DNA of 64,000 bases from Flavobacteriales bacterium (lineage in GTDB: Bacteria; Bacteroidota; Bacteroidia; Flavobacteriales_E; Vicingaceae), in contig JABWCF010000006.1 of NCBI GenBank assembly GCA_013359255.1, positions 62,001 through 126,000 on the forward strand, written 5' to 3'. The notes under the pieces are model-generated. The model was not told the origin of the DNA. It did no database searches and was given only the letters and a program-made list of their open reading frames with translations. Shown piece by piece: positions 1 through 7,263 of the stretch. How positions within the stretch are numbered: position 1 is the first letter of the stretch; each line of letters begins with the position of its first letter. The translations under genes were made by a program, and so were the position numbers.

Positions 1-317
1 AGTCGAATAGATTGTTTTATATTCTCGTCTAATTCGGGATGATTCAATATATAATAGTCATTGCACAAAGCCTCGAATATTTTTTGTTTTAGTCTCGATT
101 TCATAGAACGAAGACTACTGCTTTGCAACTTTTTTATTTTTAATCTTTCATATACCTCAGGGATATTTTTTTCATCTTTTGAAAAGCCTGAAATAAGGTT
201 AAAAAAATCCAGTGTTTTCGGCACTTCTCCCATTTGGCGGTATGCGTTCAAATGGCTGGCAATTATTCGCTTTTCCTTTACTGATAAGGATTTTATAAGT
301 TCTACTAATTCATTCAT
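1..317 (-). CDS. Hypothetical protein, N-terminal part (cut by window start)
   Basis: An open frame runs without a stop from the ATG at 317 to the window edge, giving 105 N-terminal residues that begin MNELVELIKSLSVKEKR. The protein is charged and helical, with a repeated K/R-rich pattern. The opening (KSL-x-x-x-EKR) resembles a family of large Bacteroidota proteins of unknown role whose N-terminus reads like SLTKxEKR and continues into helical repeats; that comparison is from memory. A TAnnTTTG box on the minus strand at 350-343 precedes the start, which supports this frame over the plus-strand open frame in the same DNA. No function can be assigned. Confidence 0.7.
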   Translation of the reverse strand, partial: MNELVELIKSLSVKEKRIIASHLNAYRQMGEVPKTLDFFNLISGFSKDEKNIPEVYERLKIKKLQSSSLRSMKSRLKQKIFEALCNDYYILNHPELDENIKQSIR

Positions 318-319
318 AA

Positions 320-423
320 ATTCTATTGCAACGAATTAGAAGCAAAAATACAAATTAAAAACATGAAATACAGATAGATAAAAATACATACCATGCAATA
401 TATATTCAATTCTATTGCAACGA
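320..423. repeat. Pair of 15-bp direct repeats in a divergent intergenic region
   Basis: The sequence ATTCTATTGCAACGA occurs at 320-334 and again, identical and in the same orientation, at 409-423. The first copy lies between the -7 box and the start codon of the minus-strand gene, so it covers that gene's probable transcription start. The second lies 74 nt before the start of the plus-strand gene at 497. Two copies in a divergent promoter region suggest binding sites for a regulator, but this is inference. Confidence 0.55.
343..350 (-). promoter_or_regulatory. -7 promoter box (TATTTTTG) for the gene at 317
   Basis: Read on the minus strand, 350-343 is TATTTTTG, a match to the Bacteroidota sigma-A -7 consensus TAnnTTTG. 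It lies 25 nt before the ATG at 317. No clear -33 TTTG is visible. Confidence 0.5.
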
Positions 424-496
424 TTTGAAAAAAGTGTTACAAAAAAATAAAAATATTACTCTGTATTTCGTAGTACAAATTTTAAAAATTTATACC

Positions 497-805
497 ATGA
501 AAAACCAAACAAACTCATTCAATCATCTGTTGAAAGGTCTTGCCTTTCTTTTACTATTCAGTATTTCTTCATTAAGCCATGCCATTAAAAACACCACTAA
601 GGTACAAACAGAAAGCGAAAATAATTGCGGGGTAACCGATGCACAGGTAACACAATACCTAAACAGTTTCGGTTACCAAGTGTACAGTTTAAGAAACGAA
701 AGAGGAACCTGCAACCGCATTGCCACTACCCAATACCCCAATATGTGGGTTATTGTATATATAGACAGTACAGGCATCTGTTGTTTTGAAGAAGTTTGGA
801 ATTAA
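497..805 (+). CDS. Small secreted cysteine-containing protein, unknown
   Basis: The 102-residue product has a clear Sec signal peptide: KNQ start, then a hydrophobic stretch GLAFLLLFSISSLSHA, with cleavage probably after SHA near residue 29. The mature part of about 70 residues has four cysteines, two of them adjacent near the C-terminus (ICCF), which could form disulfides in the periplasm. An in-frame TTG 72 nt upstream would add residues before the signal peptide, so the ATG at 497 is preferred. I do not recognise the family. It is followed by two other very short genes in the same direction. Confidence 0.6.
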   Translation: MKNQTNSFNHLLKGLAFLLLFSISSLSHAIKNTTKVQTESENNCGVTDAQVTQYLNSFGYQVYSLRNERGTCNRIATTQYPNMWVIVYIDSTGICCFEEVWN

Positions 806-835
806 ACAAATGATACTCTTATTAAAAACCATTCC

Positions 836-955
836 ATGAAATACGAAAGAATATTGTATATTCTTATCATCTGCACAGCCATAGTGGTGCTTATATTATC
901 GGCTATGGTTGTGCAGCTTGAGTTTAGCCCTGCCGATGCGGTGGCAAATGAATAA
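836..955 (+). CDS. 39-residue single-helix membrane peptide
   Basis: A short frame encodes MKYER, then a strongly hydrophobic segment (ILYILIICTAIVVLILSAMVV, split here only for description) and a polar tail ending in ANE. The positive N-terminus and single helix fit an inner-membrane mini-protein or an uncleaved signal anchor. It starts 31 nt after the previous gene and its stop overlaps the next start by 8 nt, which suggests co-translation. Short ORFs can arise by chance, so this rests on the topology and the tight spacing. Confidence 0.45.
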   Translation: MKYERILYILIICTAIVVLILSAMVVQLEFSPADAVANE

Positions 956-1268
956 CCTTAAAAACGAATACTACCGAATTCTATTTTTTATGAATACAGA
1001 ACAATTGAGAGAAGAAAACAAAAAACAAATGCCCGATTTCAGAATCAACTACGATACATCAATCCAAGTGGTTTACATTGATGTAACTGATTTCGACTGT
1101 AAAAATGCTACCTGTAAAATTGTAGATGATAAGGGCAATTTTGTTTTTAGTAGTATTACGAATAAAAAAACAATTGAAATACCTCTCGAAGATTTCGAAA
1201 AAGGATTTTATGTTCTTTCGGTAGAAAACGATTTGCATAAAAACTCTTTCCAGTTAAATAAGATTTAA
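948..1268 (+). CDS. Small beta-rich protein with T9SS-tail or DUF3244-like fold
   Basis: The product is 106 residues from the ATG at 948, or 92 from the ATG at 990. The C-terminal 70 residues alternate beta strands and end with GFYVLSVENDLHKNSFQLNK. That follows the G-x-Y-x-L-x-V pattern of T9SS type A sorting tails and of DUF3244-like domains. There is no signal peptide with either start, so export by T9SS is doubtful. It may be a detached tail domain or a cytosolic beta protein. The 948 start overlaps the stop of the preceding peptide gene, which favours it by coupling. Confidence 0.5.
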   Translation: MNNLKNEYYRILFFMNTEQLREENKKQMPDFRINYDTSIQVVYIDVTDFDCKNATCKIVDDKGNFVFSSITNKKTIEIPLEDFEKGFYVLSVENDLHKNSFQLNKI

Positions 1269-1382
1269 ATAAAAGCAGGTACTCTTTTAATAAAGAAAGG
1301 AAGTACGTTTTTGTATTGAGGTTTTTCTCTCTTGATATTTTTATTTAACTTTAAAAACCCATTTTTGTAAAACAGCAAAGCC

Positions 1383-1546
1383 ATGTTTTATAAAAATAAA
1401 ATAGCAGTACTAACAGCAGCAGTCCTTGTGCTGCAGTTGTTTACACCTGCAAAAAAGACCCTTACTTACCTATTGGCGATAGGGATTGTTTTGACTCAAT
1501 GGATATAAAGGGCAACAACCGCAAGGAGCTTACGTTCCCTGAGTGA
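1383..1546 (+). pseudogene. Possible frameshifted small lipoprotein gene
   Basis: From the ATG at 1383 the frame begins like a signal peptide (MFYKNKIAVLTAAVL) but then runs into an atypical sequence and stops near 1508. One reading frame over, the same DNA gives CAAVVYTCKKDPYLPIG and continues with normal-looking polar sequence to TGA at 1544-1546, ending KELTFPE. A CKKD motif after a hydrophobic stretch is typical of Bacteroidota lipoproteins. A single-base indel around 1425-1440 would join the two frames. It could also be a sequencing error, or two chance frames. Confidence 0.3.
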
Positions 1547-1560
1547 GGAAAAACGAACTG

Positions 1561-2076
1561 CTACCCTACCCTATACTCGAATTTATGTTGTTTCAATTCT
1601 TCGTTAGCTTTTAATATTTTCGATTTAAGGTTTGCCTTAAATTGCAGCACTTCATTAAGCAATGGTTCGTTTCCGGCAGCAATAATTTGAACGGCTAAAA
1701 TACCTGCATTTTGTCCACCATCTAAACCAACCGTAGCCACCGGTATTCCGGGAGGCATTTGAACAATAGAGAGCAAAGAATCCCAACCATCAATAGAAAT
1801 AGACGAACGGCAAGGTACACCTACCACGGGCAATGGGGTTAATGCAGCCACCACTCCGGGTAAATGGGCTGCCCCCCCTGCTCCGGCAATTATTACTTTT
1901 ATTCCGCGAGTATGGGCATTTTTGGCAAATTCCATAACTTGTTCGGGCACACGGTGTGCCGATAATGCATTTATCTCAAACGGAATTTTAAATTGATTGA
2001 GAATTTTTGCCGCTTCCTGCATAATGGGCATATCCGAAGTACTGCCCATAATAATACTTACCTGTGGTTTCATCAT
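1561..2076 (-). CDS. purE: 5-(carboxyamino)imidazole ribonucleotide mutase, PurE class I
   Basis: PurE moves the carboxyl group of N5-CAIR to C4 to give CAIR in de novo purine synthesis, in the cytosol as an octamer. The 171-residue length is normal. The GSTSD nucleotide-binding loop is at residues 11-17, the SAHR motif with the catalytic histidine at 39-42, and the GGAAHLPG loop at 67-74. It is the last gene of a minus-strand cluster with fdhD, a DUF486 protein and a mini membrane protein. The partner purK is not in this window. Two adjacent ATG codons begin the frame and either could be the start. Confidence 0.97.
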   Translation of the reverse strand: MMKPQVSIIMGSTSDMPIMQEAAKILNQFKIPFEINALSAHRVPEQVMEFAKNAHTRGIKVIIAGAGGAAHLPGVVAALTPLPVVGVPCRSSISIDGWDSLLSIVQMPPGIPVATVGLDGGQNAGILAVQIIAAGNEPLLNEVLQFKANLKSKILKANEELKQHKFEYRVG

Positions 2077-2151
2077 CTATTTTTTTTGTATATTAATTTT
2101 CAATGTTTTTTTCCAAGCAAATTTAATGATGTTTCGATTACATTTTATTTC

Positions 2152-2346
2152 CTACTCTTTTATATACTTATTTGTAAAAAACAAAATGAGTATCCAAGCT
2201 AAAAAAGAGAGTGCCACAATGGCTTTTCCTACTAAACTTTCTTTCCCAAAAAAAAGAAAAGCCAACAAGATGGATCCTGCTAGAAATACTGCCGCTATAA
2301 CTTTAATTTTATCTTTTTTTTTCACTCTACCACTTTTTAAAAACAA
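2152..2346 (-). CDS. 64-residue two-helix membrane protein
   Basis: The frame starts inside the end of the upstream DUF486 gene (20-nt overlap in another frame), a layout consistent with translational coupling. The N-terminus is very basic (GRVKKKDKIK) and is followed by two hydrophobic helices at about residues 16-33 and 40-57, with a short lysine-rich tail. That topology is unlikely by chance, so I call it a gene. The family is not recognised. It sits between the DUF486 gene and purE in a same-strand run. Confidence 0.55.
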   Translation of the reverse strand: MFLKSGRVKKKDKIKVIAAVFLAGSILLAFLFFGKESLVGKAIVALSFLAWILILFFTNKYIKE

Positions 2347-2662
2347 ACCATGCTCCTAAAACTATAAAAACAAAGCCCACGAAATAATTCCATTTAAAAT
2401 CTTCTTTTAAATAAGTTACAGAAAAAACAGCAAAAACGGTAAGACTAATTACTTCTTGTATGGTTTTTAGCTGAGCGGCCGAGAAGGTGGCGTGTCCGAT
2501 GCGATTGGCCGGTACCTGAAAACAGTATTCGGCAAAGGCAATAAGCCAACTTACTAAAATAACCATCCATAGGGCGTAATGCTTAAACTTTAAATGCCCG
2601 TACCAAGCCACCGTCATAAAAATATTAGAAATAGTGAGAAGAATTATTGTTTTCATACACAA
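2327..2662 (-). CDS. DMT-like membrane protein, DUF486 family
   Basis: This is a 111-residue integral membrane protein with four predicted helices. It matches the DUF486 family in length and in its landmarks: an AWYGHLKF segment after the first helix, FAEYCFQVPANRIG in the middle, and SAAQLKTIQEVI before the third helix. The family is small and drug/metabolite-transporter-like; its substrate is not established. It begins 5 nt after the fdhD stop and overlaps the next mini-gene, so it is in the fdhD operon. An alternative start two codons in (MKTI) is also possible. Confidence 0.9.
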   Translation of the reverse strand: MCMKTIILLTISNIFMTVAWYGHLKFKHYALWMVILVSWLIAFAEYCFQVPANRIGHATFSAAQLKTIQEVISLTVFAVFSVTYLKEDFKWNYFVGFVFIVLGAWFVFKKW

Positions 2663-2667
2663 AATGT

Positions 2668-3504
2668 TTAAAAAGAAATTCTTTCGGGGTGCGTATAAAC
2701 ATTAAACCTTTTTTCATTTAAAAAGCCAATAAGGGTAATGTTTTTTTCTTGGGCCAGTTGCACCGATAAACTAGAGGGTGCACCCACTGCCACCACAATG
2801 GGTATTGCGGCCATATAAGCCTTTTGTATTAGTTCAAAACTTAAGCGGCCACTAAGCCAAAGTATTTTGTTTTGTGCAGGTAATTCATTTTTTATAAAAC
2901 AGTAACCAATCAGTTTATCCAATGCATTGTGCCTTCCTATATCTTCTCTAACTCCTAACAACTCGGCCTGATATGAAAAAAATGCCGCAGCATGCAATGC
3001 TCCGGTATGTTTAAATACCGTTTGCTGTTGTTTGGTTAATTCTGATAATTTGTGAAATACGGAACCGGAAACCACCTTTTTTTCAATCTTCAAATTAAAT
3101 TGACTCATTGTACCCAAGGCTTCTATAGAAGATTTTCCGCATACTCCGCAAGAAGAATGAGTATAAAAATTGCGAATAATTTTATCCCAATTTATAAGTA
3201 CATCGGGTTTAAGTTCTGCTCTTATAATATTGTTTGCTTCTTGCTTTCCGTTATCGATACAATGTTTAATACTTTCTATTTGGCTTATATGAGTAATTAT
3301 TCCTTCGGAAAACAAAAATCCTAATGCTAACTCTTCATCGTTACCGGGCGTACGCATGGTTACCGATATACATTTTTGTTCTCTTGCATCAGAGCAACCA
3401 TAACCAATACGAATTTCCAAAGGCTCCTCTATGGCAAGTAAATCGGGTTTCGATTGATTTTTTTCTGTGAATACGGTAACCGGAAAAAGAGGTATTTTAC
3501 TCAT
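2668..3504 (-). CDS. fdhD: Formate dehydrogenase accessory sulfurtransferase FdhD
   Basis: FdhD passes sulfur from a cysteine desulfurase to the bis-MGD molybdenum cofactor of formate dehydrogenases. The protein is 278 residues. The MRTPGNDEELALGFLF segment is at residues 50-65, the catalytic SCGVCG loop with Cys119 and Cys122 at 118-123, and the DIGRHNALDK motif lies in the C-terminal half. A formate dehydrogenase that would need it lies about 30 kb away at 33444-36161. It is the first gene of a minus-strand cluster and is divergent from the NfeD/flotillin genes. Confidence 0.95.
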   Translation of the reverse strand: MSKIPLFPVTVFTEKNQSKPDLLAIEEPLEIRIGYGCSDAREQKCISVTMRTPGNDEELALGFLFSEGIITHISQIESIKHCIDNGKQEANNIIRAELKPDVLINWDKIIRNFYTHSSCGVCGKSSIEALGTMSQFNLKIEKKVVSGSVFHKLSELTKQQQTVFKHTGALHAAAFFSYQAELLGVREDIGRHNALDKLIGYCFIKNELPAQNKILWLSGRLSFELIQKAYMAAIPIVVAVGAPSSLSVQLAQEKNITLIGFLNEKRFNVYTHPERISF

Positions 3505-3523
3505 GAAATTGTGTATCAGTTTC

Positions 3524-3582
3524 CAAAAATACCTATAATGATTAGAAGGAATGAATGCCTTTACTAATTTTCTTTATATTTG
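3524..3582. promoter_or_regulatory. Divergent -7 boxes between fdhD and the NfeD/flotillin operon
   Basis: On the minus strand 3531-3524 reads TATTTTTG, 19 nt before the fdhD start. On the plus strand 3575-3582 reads TATATTTG, 14 nt before the ATG at 3597. Both match TAnnTTTG. The plus-strand leader would be only about 10 nt. Clear -33 elements are not visible. Confidence 0.55.
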
Positions 3583-3596
3583 AAAAAAAATAATCT

Positions 3597-4190
3597 ATGC
3601 TTTTATTAGATATTACTTCATGGTGGAACAGTCTTGGCGGTATGCAACAAGTGTACTGGAGCTTTGCCGTGCCGTTTAGCCTAATTTTTATACTTCAAAC
3701 GCTCATTACTTTTATTTCTGGTGATGGCGATGCCTCTACCGGACATGCCGATGAACTGGTAGAAGGAGACGATGGTATGGGTTTTCATTTTTTTACTCTA
3801 AAAAACATGGTTGCTTTTTTTACCATTTTCGGTTGGGTTGGATTAGCTTGTATCGAGGGTGGACTTGGTAATTTTATAACTATTTTCATATCGGTTTTTG
3901 CGGGTTTGGTAATGATGTTTATTATGGCATCTATTTTTTATTTTATGAGTAAACTGGCATACAGCGGAACATTAAAAATGAAAAATGCATTACATCAAAT
4001 TGGCGAAGTGTATTTAACTATTCCCTCTTCCAGAAAAGGTTTTGGAAAAATTCAGATTACCGTGCAAGGCTCGGTTCATGAGTTAGACGCCATGACCGAT
4101 GATGAGGAAGACCTAAAAAACGGAACGCTGATAAAAGTGATAGAAATAATAAATAATCAAATTTTACTTGTAACCAAAAACACGAAATAA
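3597..4190 (+). CDS. NfeD-like membrane protein with OB-fold tail, flotillin partner
   Basis: The 197-residue protein has a membrane-spanning N-terminal two thirds: helices at about 20-41, 70-86 and 92-117, with an acidic loop GDGDAS...VEGDD between the first two. The C-terminal 65 residues are beta-rich (LHQIGEVYLTIPSSRKGFGK onward), as in the OB-fold domain of NfeD/YuaF proteins. It ends 11 nt before a flotillin gene, the usual pairing. NfeD-like proteins are thought to assist flotillin microdomains. No protease domain is present, so this is the short form. Confidence 0.8.
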   Translation: MLLLDITSWWNSLGGMQQVYWSFAVPFSLIFILQTLITFISGDGDASTGHADELVEGDDGMGFHFFTLKNMVAFFTIFGWVGLACIEGGLGNFITIFISVFAGLVMMFIMASIFYFMSKLAYSGTLKMKNALHQIGEVYLTIPSSRKGFGKIQITVQGSVHELDAMTDDEEDLKNGTLIKVIEIINNQILLVTKNTK

Positions 4191-4201
4191 AACTTATACC
4201 C

Positions 4202-5578
4202 ATGATGAACTTTATTGTAATTGCAATTACCGGAGGAATATTTTTTACATTCATTCTCATTTATTCTCTGTTTAAAAGATATAAACGATGCCCCTCTGAC
4301 AGAATCTTAGTTGTATTTGGAAAAGTGGGTTCCAATGCAGAAGGAAGTTTATCGGCTAAGTGTATTCATGGAGGTGCCGCTTTTATTTGGCCTATAATAC
4401 AAGACTACTCTTTTTTAGATTTAACCCCTATTTCCATAGAAGTAAACTTAACCAATGCCCTCTCTCGCCAAAACATACGCGTAGATGTGCCATCACGCTT
4501 TACCGTAGGTATATCTACCGAACCGGGAGTTATGACCAATGCAGCAGAAAGATTATTGGGCTTGGGTCGCCAAGAAATTCATGATTTAGCAAAAGATATT
4601 ATTTTCGGACAACTTCGCTTAGTGGTGGCTACCATGGATATTGAGGAAATAAACAATAATCGTGATAAGTTCTTAGCCAATGTTTCAATGAACGTAGAAG
4701 CAGAGTTGAAAAAAATTGGTTTAAAACTAATTAACGTAAACGTAACCGACATTAAAGACGAATCGGGATACATTGAGGCCTTGGGTAAAGAAGCAGCCGC
4801 AAAAGCCATCAATGATGCAAGAGTTAGTGTTGCCGAAAAAACAAGAGACGGTTCTATTGGTGAAGCCAATGCCCACCAAGAGCAACGCATAAAAGTAGCT
4901 GATGCCGATGCCCATGCCGTACAAGGAGAAAACCTGGCAAAAATTAAAGTGGCGAATTCCGAAGCTCAACGTAGAGAAAAAGAAGCCGAAGCCTTGCGTA
5001 TTGCCATAGCCGCAGAAAAAGTGCAATCGGCAAAATCGTTGGAAGAAGCCTATGCTGCAGAACAAAATGCAGAAATGGCCCGTTCCGAAAGAGAAAGAGC
5101 CTCTAAAGTGGCCGATATTGTAGTGCCTGCCGAAATTCAAAAAAGAAAAATTGAAATTGATGCCGCAGCAATGGCCGAACAGGCCCGTATCGAGGCAAAA
5201 GGCGAAGCCGATGCCATCTTCTTAAAAATGGAAGCCGAAGCTAAAGGGATTTACGAAATATTAAGCAAACAAGCCGAAGGGTTCCAAAAATTAGTTCAAG
5301 CGGGAGGAAACGATGCAAACAAAGCCGTAATGTTAATGATTGCCGATAAACTTCCGGAGTTGGTTAAACTGCAAGCAGAGGCTATTCAGAATATTAAAAT
5401 TGACAAAGTAACCGTTTGGGATAGCGGAAGCAATAAAGACGGAAAAACATCTACCTCTAATTTTATTTCAGGACTGTATCAATCGGTTCCGCCCTTGCAA
5501 GAAATGTTTAAAATGGCAGGAATGGAACTACCCTCGTATTTAAAAGGTAAAACAGATTCTGATTCCGATACAAAATGA
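4202..5578 (+). CDS. Flotillin-like SPFH/band 7 protein
   Basis: Flotillins are membrane scaffold proteins of ordered lipid domains. The 458-residue protein has an N-terminal hydrophobic anchor at about residues 4-24, an SPFH domain at about 30-200, and then a long coiled coil at about 200-355. That coiled coil is rich in A, E and K with repeated EA and AEA steps, the hallmark of flotillin. A C-terminal tail follows with GSGSNKDGK-like linker character. It follows the NfeD-like gene by 11 nt and overlaps the next lipoprotein gene by 4 nt (ATGA). Confidence 0.92.
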   Translation: MMNFIVIAITGGIFFTFILIYSLFKRYKRCPSDRILVVFGKVGSNAEGSLSAKCIHGGAAFIWPIIQDYSFLDLTPISIEVNLTNALSRQNIRVDVPSRFTVGISTEPGVMTNAAERLLGLGRQEIHDLAKDIIFGQLRLVVATMDIEEINNNRDKFLANVSMNVEAELKKIGLKLINVNVTDIKDESGYIEALGKEAAAKAINDARVSVAEKTRDGSIGEANAHQEQRIKVADADAHAVQGENLAKIKVANSEAQRREKEAEALRIAIAAEKVQSAKSLEEAYAAEQNAEMARSERERASKVADIVVPAEIQKRKIEIDAAAMAEQARIEAKGEADAIFLKMEAEAKGIYEILSKQAEGFQKLVQAGGNDANKAVMLMIADKLPELVKLQAEAIQNIKIDKVTVWDSGSNKDGKTSTSNFISGLYQSVPPLQEMFKMAGMELPSYLKGKTDSDSDTK

Positions 5579-5997
5579 AAATGATGCTACGTAAAATATC
5601 TTTTTTTGCATTAACCATGCTTTTTTTATTGGCATGCGTGCCTGAAAAACTAAACGAAACTGAAGCCTCTAAAACGGCAGAAAATATACTGAATACTCTC
5701 AATGAAGAGAAGTATGATAACATTTCTTCCTTTTGCACCGCCTCTTATAACAACGGAGAAAACACCGAAAAAAGAAAAAGCAAATACATAGAATTAAAAA
5801 AGGTATTAGGAAGCATGCAATCGTACGAACGGGTAAACACAGAACATATTACCAATGCAGCAGAACCGGCCTACCTTATTTTAACGTACAAGGTAGTTTA
5901 TAAAAATGCCACTACACAAGAGATGTTTACCCTTACTAAAGAAGAAGGTAAAATTAAAATTTCCGACCACAATATTAGAACAGAGAATACGCTTTAA
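5575..5997 (+). CDS. Small lipoprotein coupled to flotillin gene
   Basis: The 140-residue product begins with a lipoprotein signal peptide (FFALTMLFLLAC, lipid-modified Cys21). The mature part has an alpha/beta pattern similar in size to DUF4864/DUF3887-type domains: a helix with ENILNTLNEEKYD, then strands ending in the KISDHNI region. The family assignment is tentative. Its ATG overlaps the flotillin TGA, so it is very probably translated with flotillin. A role at the envelope next to the flotillin domain is inference. Confidence 0.75.
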   Translation: MKMMLRKISFFALTMLFLLACVPEKLNETEASKTAENILNTLNEEKYDNISSFCTASYNNGENTEKRKSKYIELKKVLGSMQSYERVNTEHITNAAEPAYLILTYKVVYKNATTQEMFTLTKEEGKIKISDHNIRTENTL

Positions 5998-6004
5998 CTG
6001 CTGT

Positions 6005-6913
6005 TTATTTTAAAATTCGGTTAAGTACTATTTTTAGATTTTCATCATAAAAAATAAACCCGGTTTGTTTTAGTTTTTTATTATCTACTCGACTTCCTTG
6101 TAACAATAAGTCTGACATTTTTCCTAAAAATAATCTAAGCATAAAAGCAGGAATAGCGGGTAAAATTATTTTTTTACGATACACTTCCGCAATGAAACGA
6201 CTAAATGTTTCATTTGTTGTTCCATCATCAATTACCGCATTGTACTCTCCTGCCAATTGATTGTTTTCTATCGCATATAAATACAAGTTACACAAATCAT
6301 TCAACGATATCCAAGGCATATACTGTTTACCATTTCCTAGTTGACAACCTAATCCAAATCGAAAAAGAAATGCCATTTTGGGCAAGGCTCCTCCGGAATC
6401 ATCAAGCACGATACCTGTTCTAACTATTACGGTTCTTATTTTTTGTTCTACGAATTGCTTAGCGGCATTTTCCCATGCTACACAAACCTCTCCTAAAAAA
6501 TCATTGGCCGGCAAATCTTCTTCAGTAAATACTTTAGAGGAAGATAGGGTTCCGTATATATTCACTCCCGATGCTGAAATAATAGACTCTACGGAGTTTT
6601 TATTATTTTCTAGTGTATTATAAATTAATTCCAAGGGCTTGATTCTGCTTTCTATAAGTTGGATTTTATATTTTTTAGTCCACCGTTTATCAGCAATTCC
6701 CTCGCCTGCCAAATGAATGATAAAATGAGCGTTTTGTATCAGATTAACATCTATGATTTGCTTTTCTATATCCCAAAAACTGTAAATGGAGGATTCCTTA
6801 GATTTTTCATTATTTCTGGTTAGAACCTTTACCGAATAACCTTTACGTTGTAATAAGAGAGTTAGGCGTTTCCCTATAAATCCTGTACCACCAGTTATAA
6901 CTACATTTTTCAT
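6005..6913 (-). CDS. TIGR01777-family SDR epimerase (SulA/YfcH-like)
   Basis: This 302-residue protein is an extended short-chain dehydrogenase. The NAD(P)-binding loop TGGTGFIG is at residues 7-14. IIHLAGEGIADKRW follows the second strand and is diagnostic of the TIGR01777 group, and a SASGVNIYG active-site segment is present. The C-terminal region (about 245-302, FMLRLFLGKMSDLLLQGSRV) matches the DUF1731 tail of the family. The substrate is unknown. It lies 14 nt downstream of the SUI1 gene on the minus strand and is probably the last gene of that operon. Confidence 0.9.
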   Translation of the reverse strand: MKNVVITGGTGFIGKRLTLLLQRKGYSVKVLTRNNEKSKESSIYSFWDIEKQIIDVNLIQNAHFIIHLAGEGIADKRWTKKYKIQLIESRIKPLELIYNTLENNKNSVESIISASGVNIYGTLSSSKVFTEEDLPANDFLGEVCVAWENAAKQFVEQKIRTVIVRTGIVLDDSGGALPKMAFLFRFGLGCQLGNGKQYMPWISLNDLCNLYLYAIENNQLAGEYNAVIDDGTTNETFSRFIAEVYRKKIILPAIPAFMLRLFLGKMSDLLLQGSRVDNKKLKQTGFIFYDENLKIVLNRILK

Positions 6914-6927
6914 TGAATGTTCAACAA

Positions 6928-7263
6928 TTATTTGGCTTTATACCCTTTTTTTATCAGGTACTCCAAGGTTTTGTTTCTTACATCGCCCTGAATAAGAATT
7001 TCTCCGTTTTTTACACTCCCCCCTGTACCACATTTTACTTTGAGTTCTTTGCCTAACAATTCCAAGTCGTTTTCTTTACCAATAAAACCCTTTACCAAGG
7101 TAACTATTTTTCCGCCCCTGTGATTTTTTTCAATAAACACACGAAGATTTTGTTTCTCTGGCAAAAGGGTTTCTCGTTCTATCTCACCTTCTTCATTTTT
7201 AGGATTAAAAGTGCTTGATGTAGAATACACAATTCCATCTTGTTTAATTTTATTTTTATTCAT
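6928..7263 (-). CDS. SUI1/YciH-type translation factor homologue
   Basis: The 111-residue protein is the bacterial relative of eukaryotic initiation factor 1. The SUI1 fold covers about residues 35-111 and includes RVFIEKNHRGGK, a KCGTGGSVKNGEILIQGD segment and a C-terminal helix ending in GYKAK. In bacteria this factor can influence start-site discrimination, but it is not essential in most species. Its start overlaps the stop of the lipid kinase gene by 4 nt, so the two are translationally coupled. Confidence 0.92.
   Translation of the reverse strand: MNKNKIKQDGIVYSTSSTFNPKNEEGEIERETLLPEKQNLRVFIEKNHRGGKIVTLVKGFIGKENDLELLGKELKVKCGTGGSVKNGEILIQGDVRNKTLEYLIKKGYKAK

Noticed and set aside
61-339. 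Plus-strand open frame of 92 codons
   Set aside because: It is the shadow of the minus-strand gene at 1-317, which has a -7 box and a coding-like composition; the plus frame gives a Phe/Ser-rich sequence typical of antisense reading.
320-423. CRISPR array
   Set aside because: Only two 15-bp repeat copies, no further units and no cas genes.
1997-2359. Plus-strand open frame of 120 codons over the purE/DUF486 junction
   Set aside because: It is antisense to three genes in the fdhD cluster and has no promoter or recognisable domain; the minus-strand frames are better supported.
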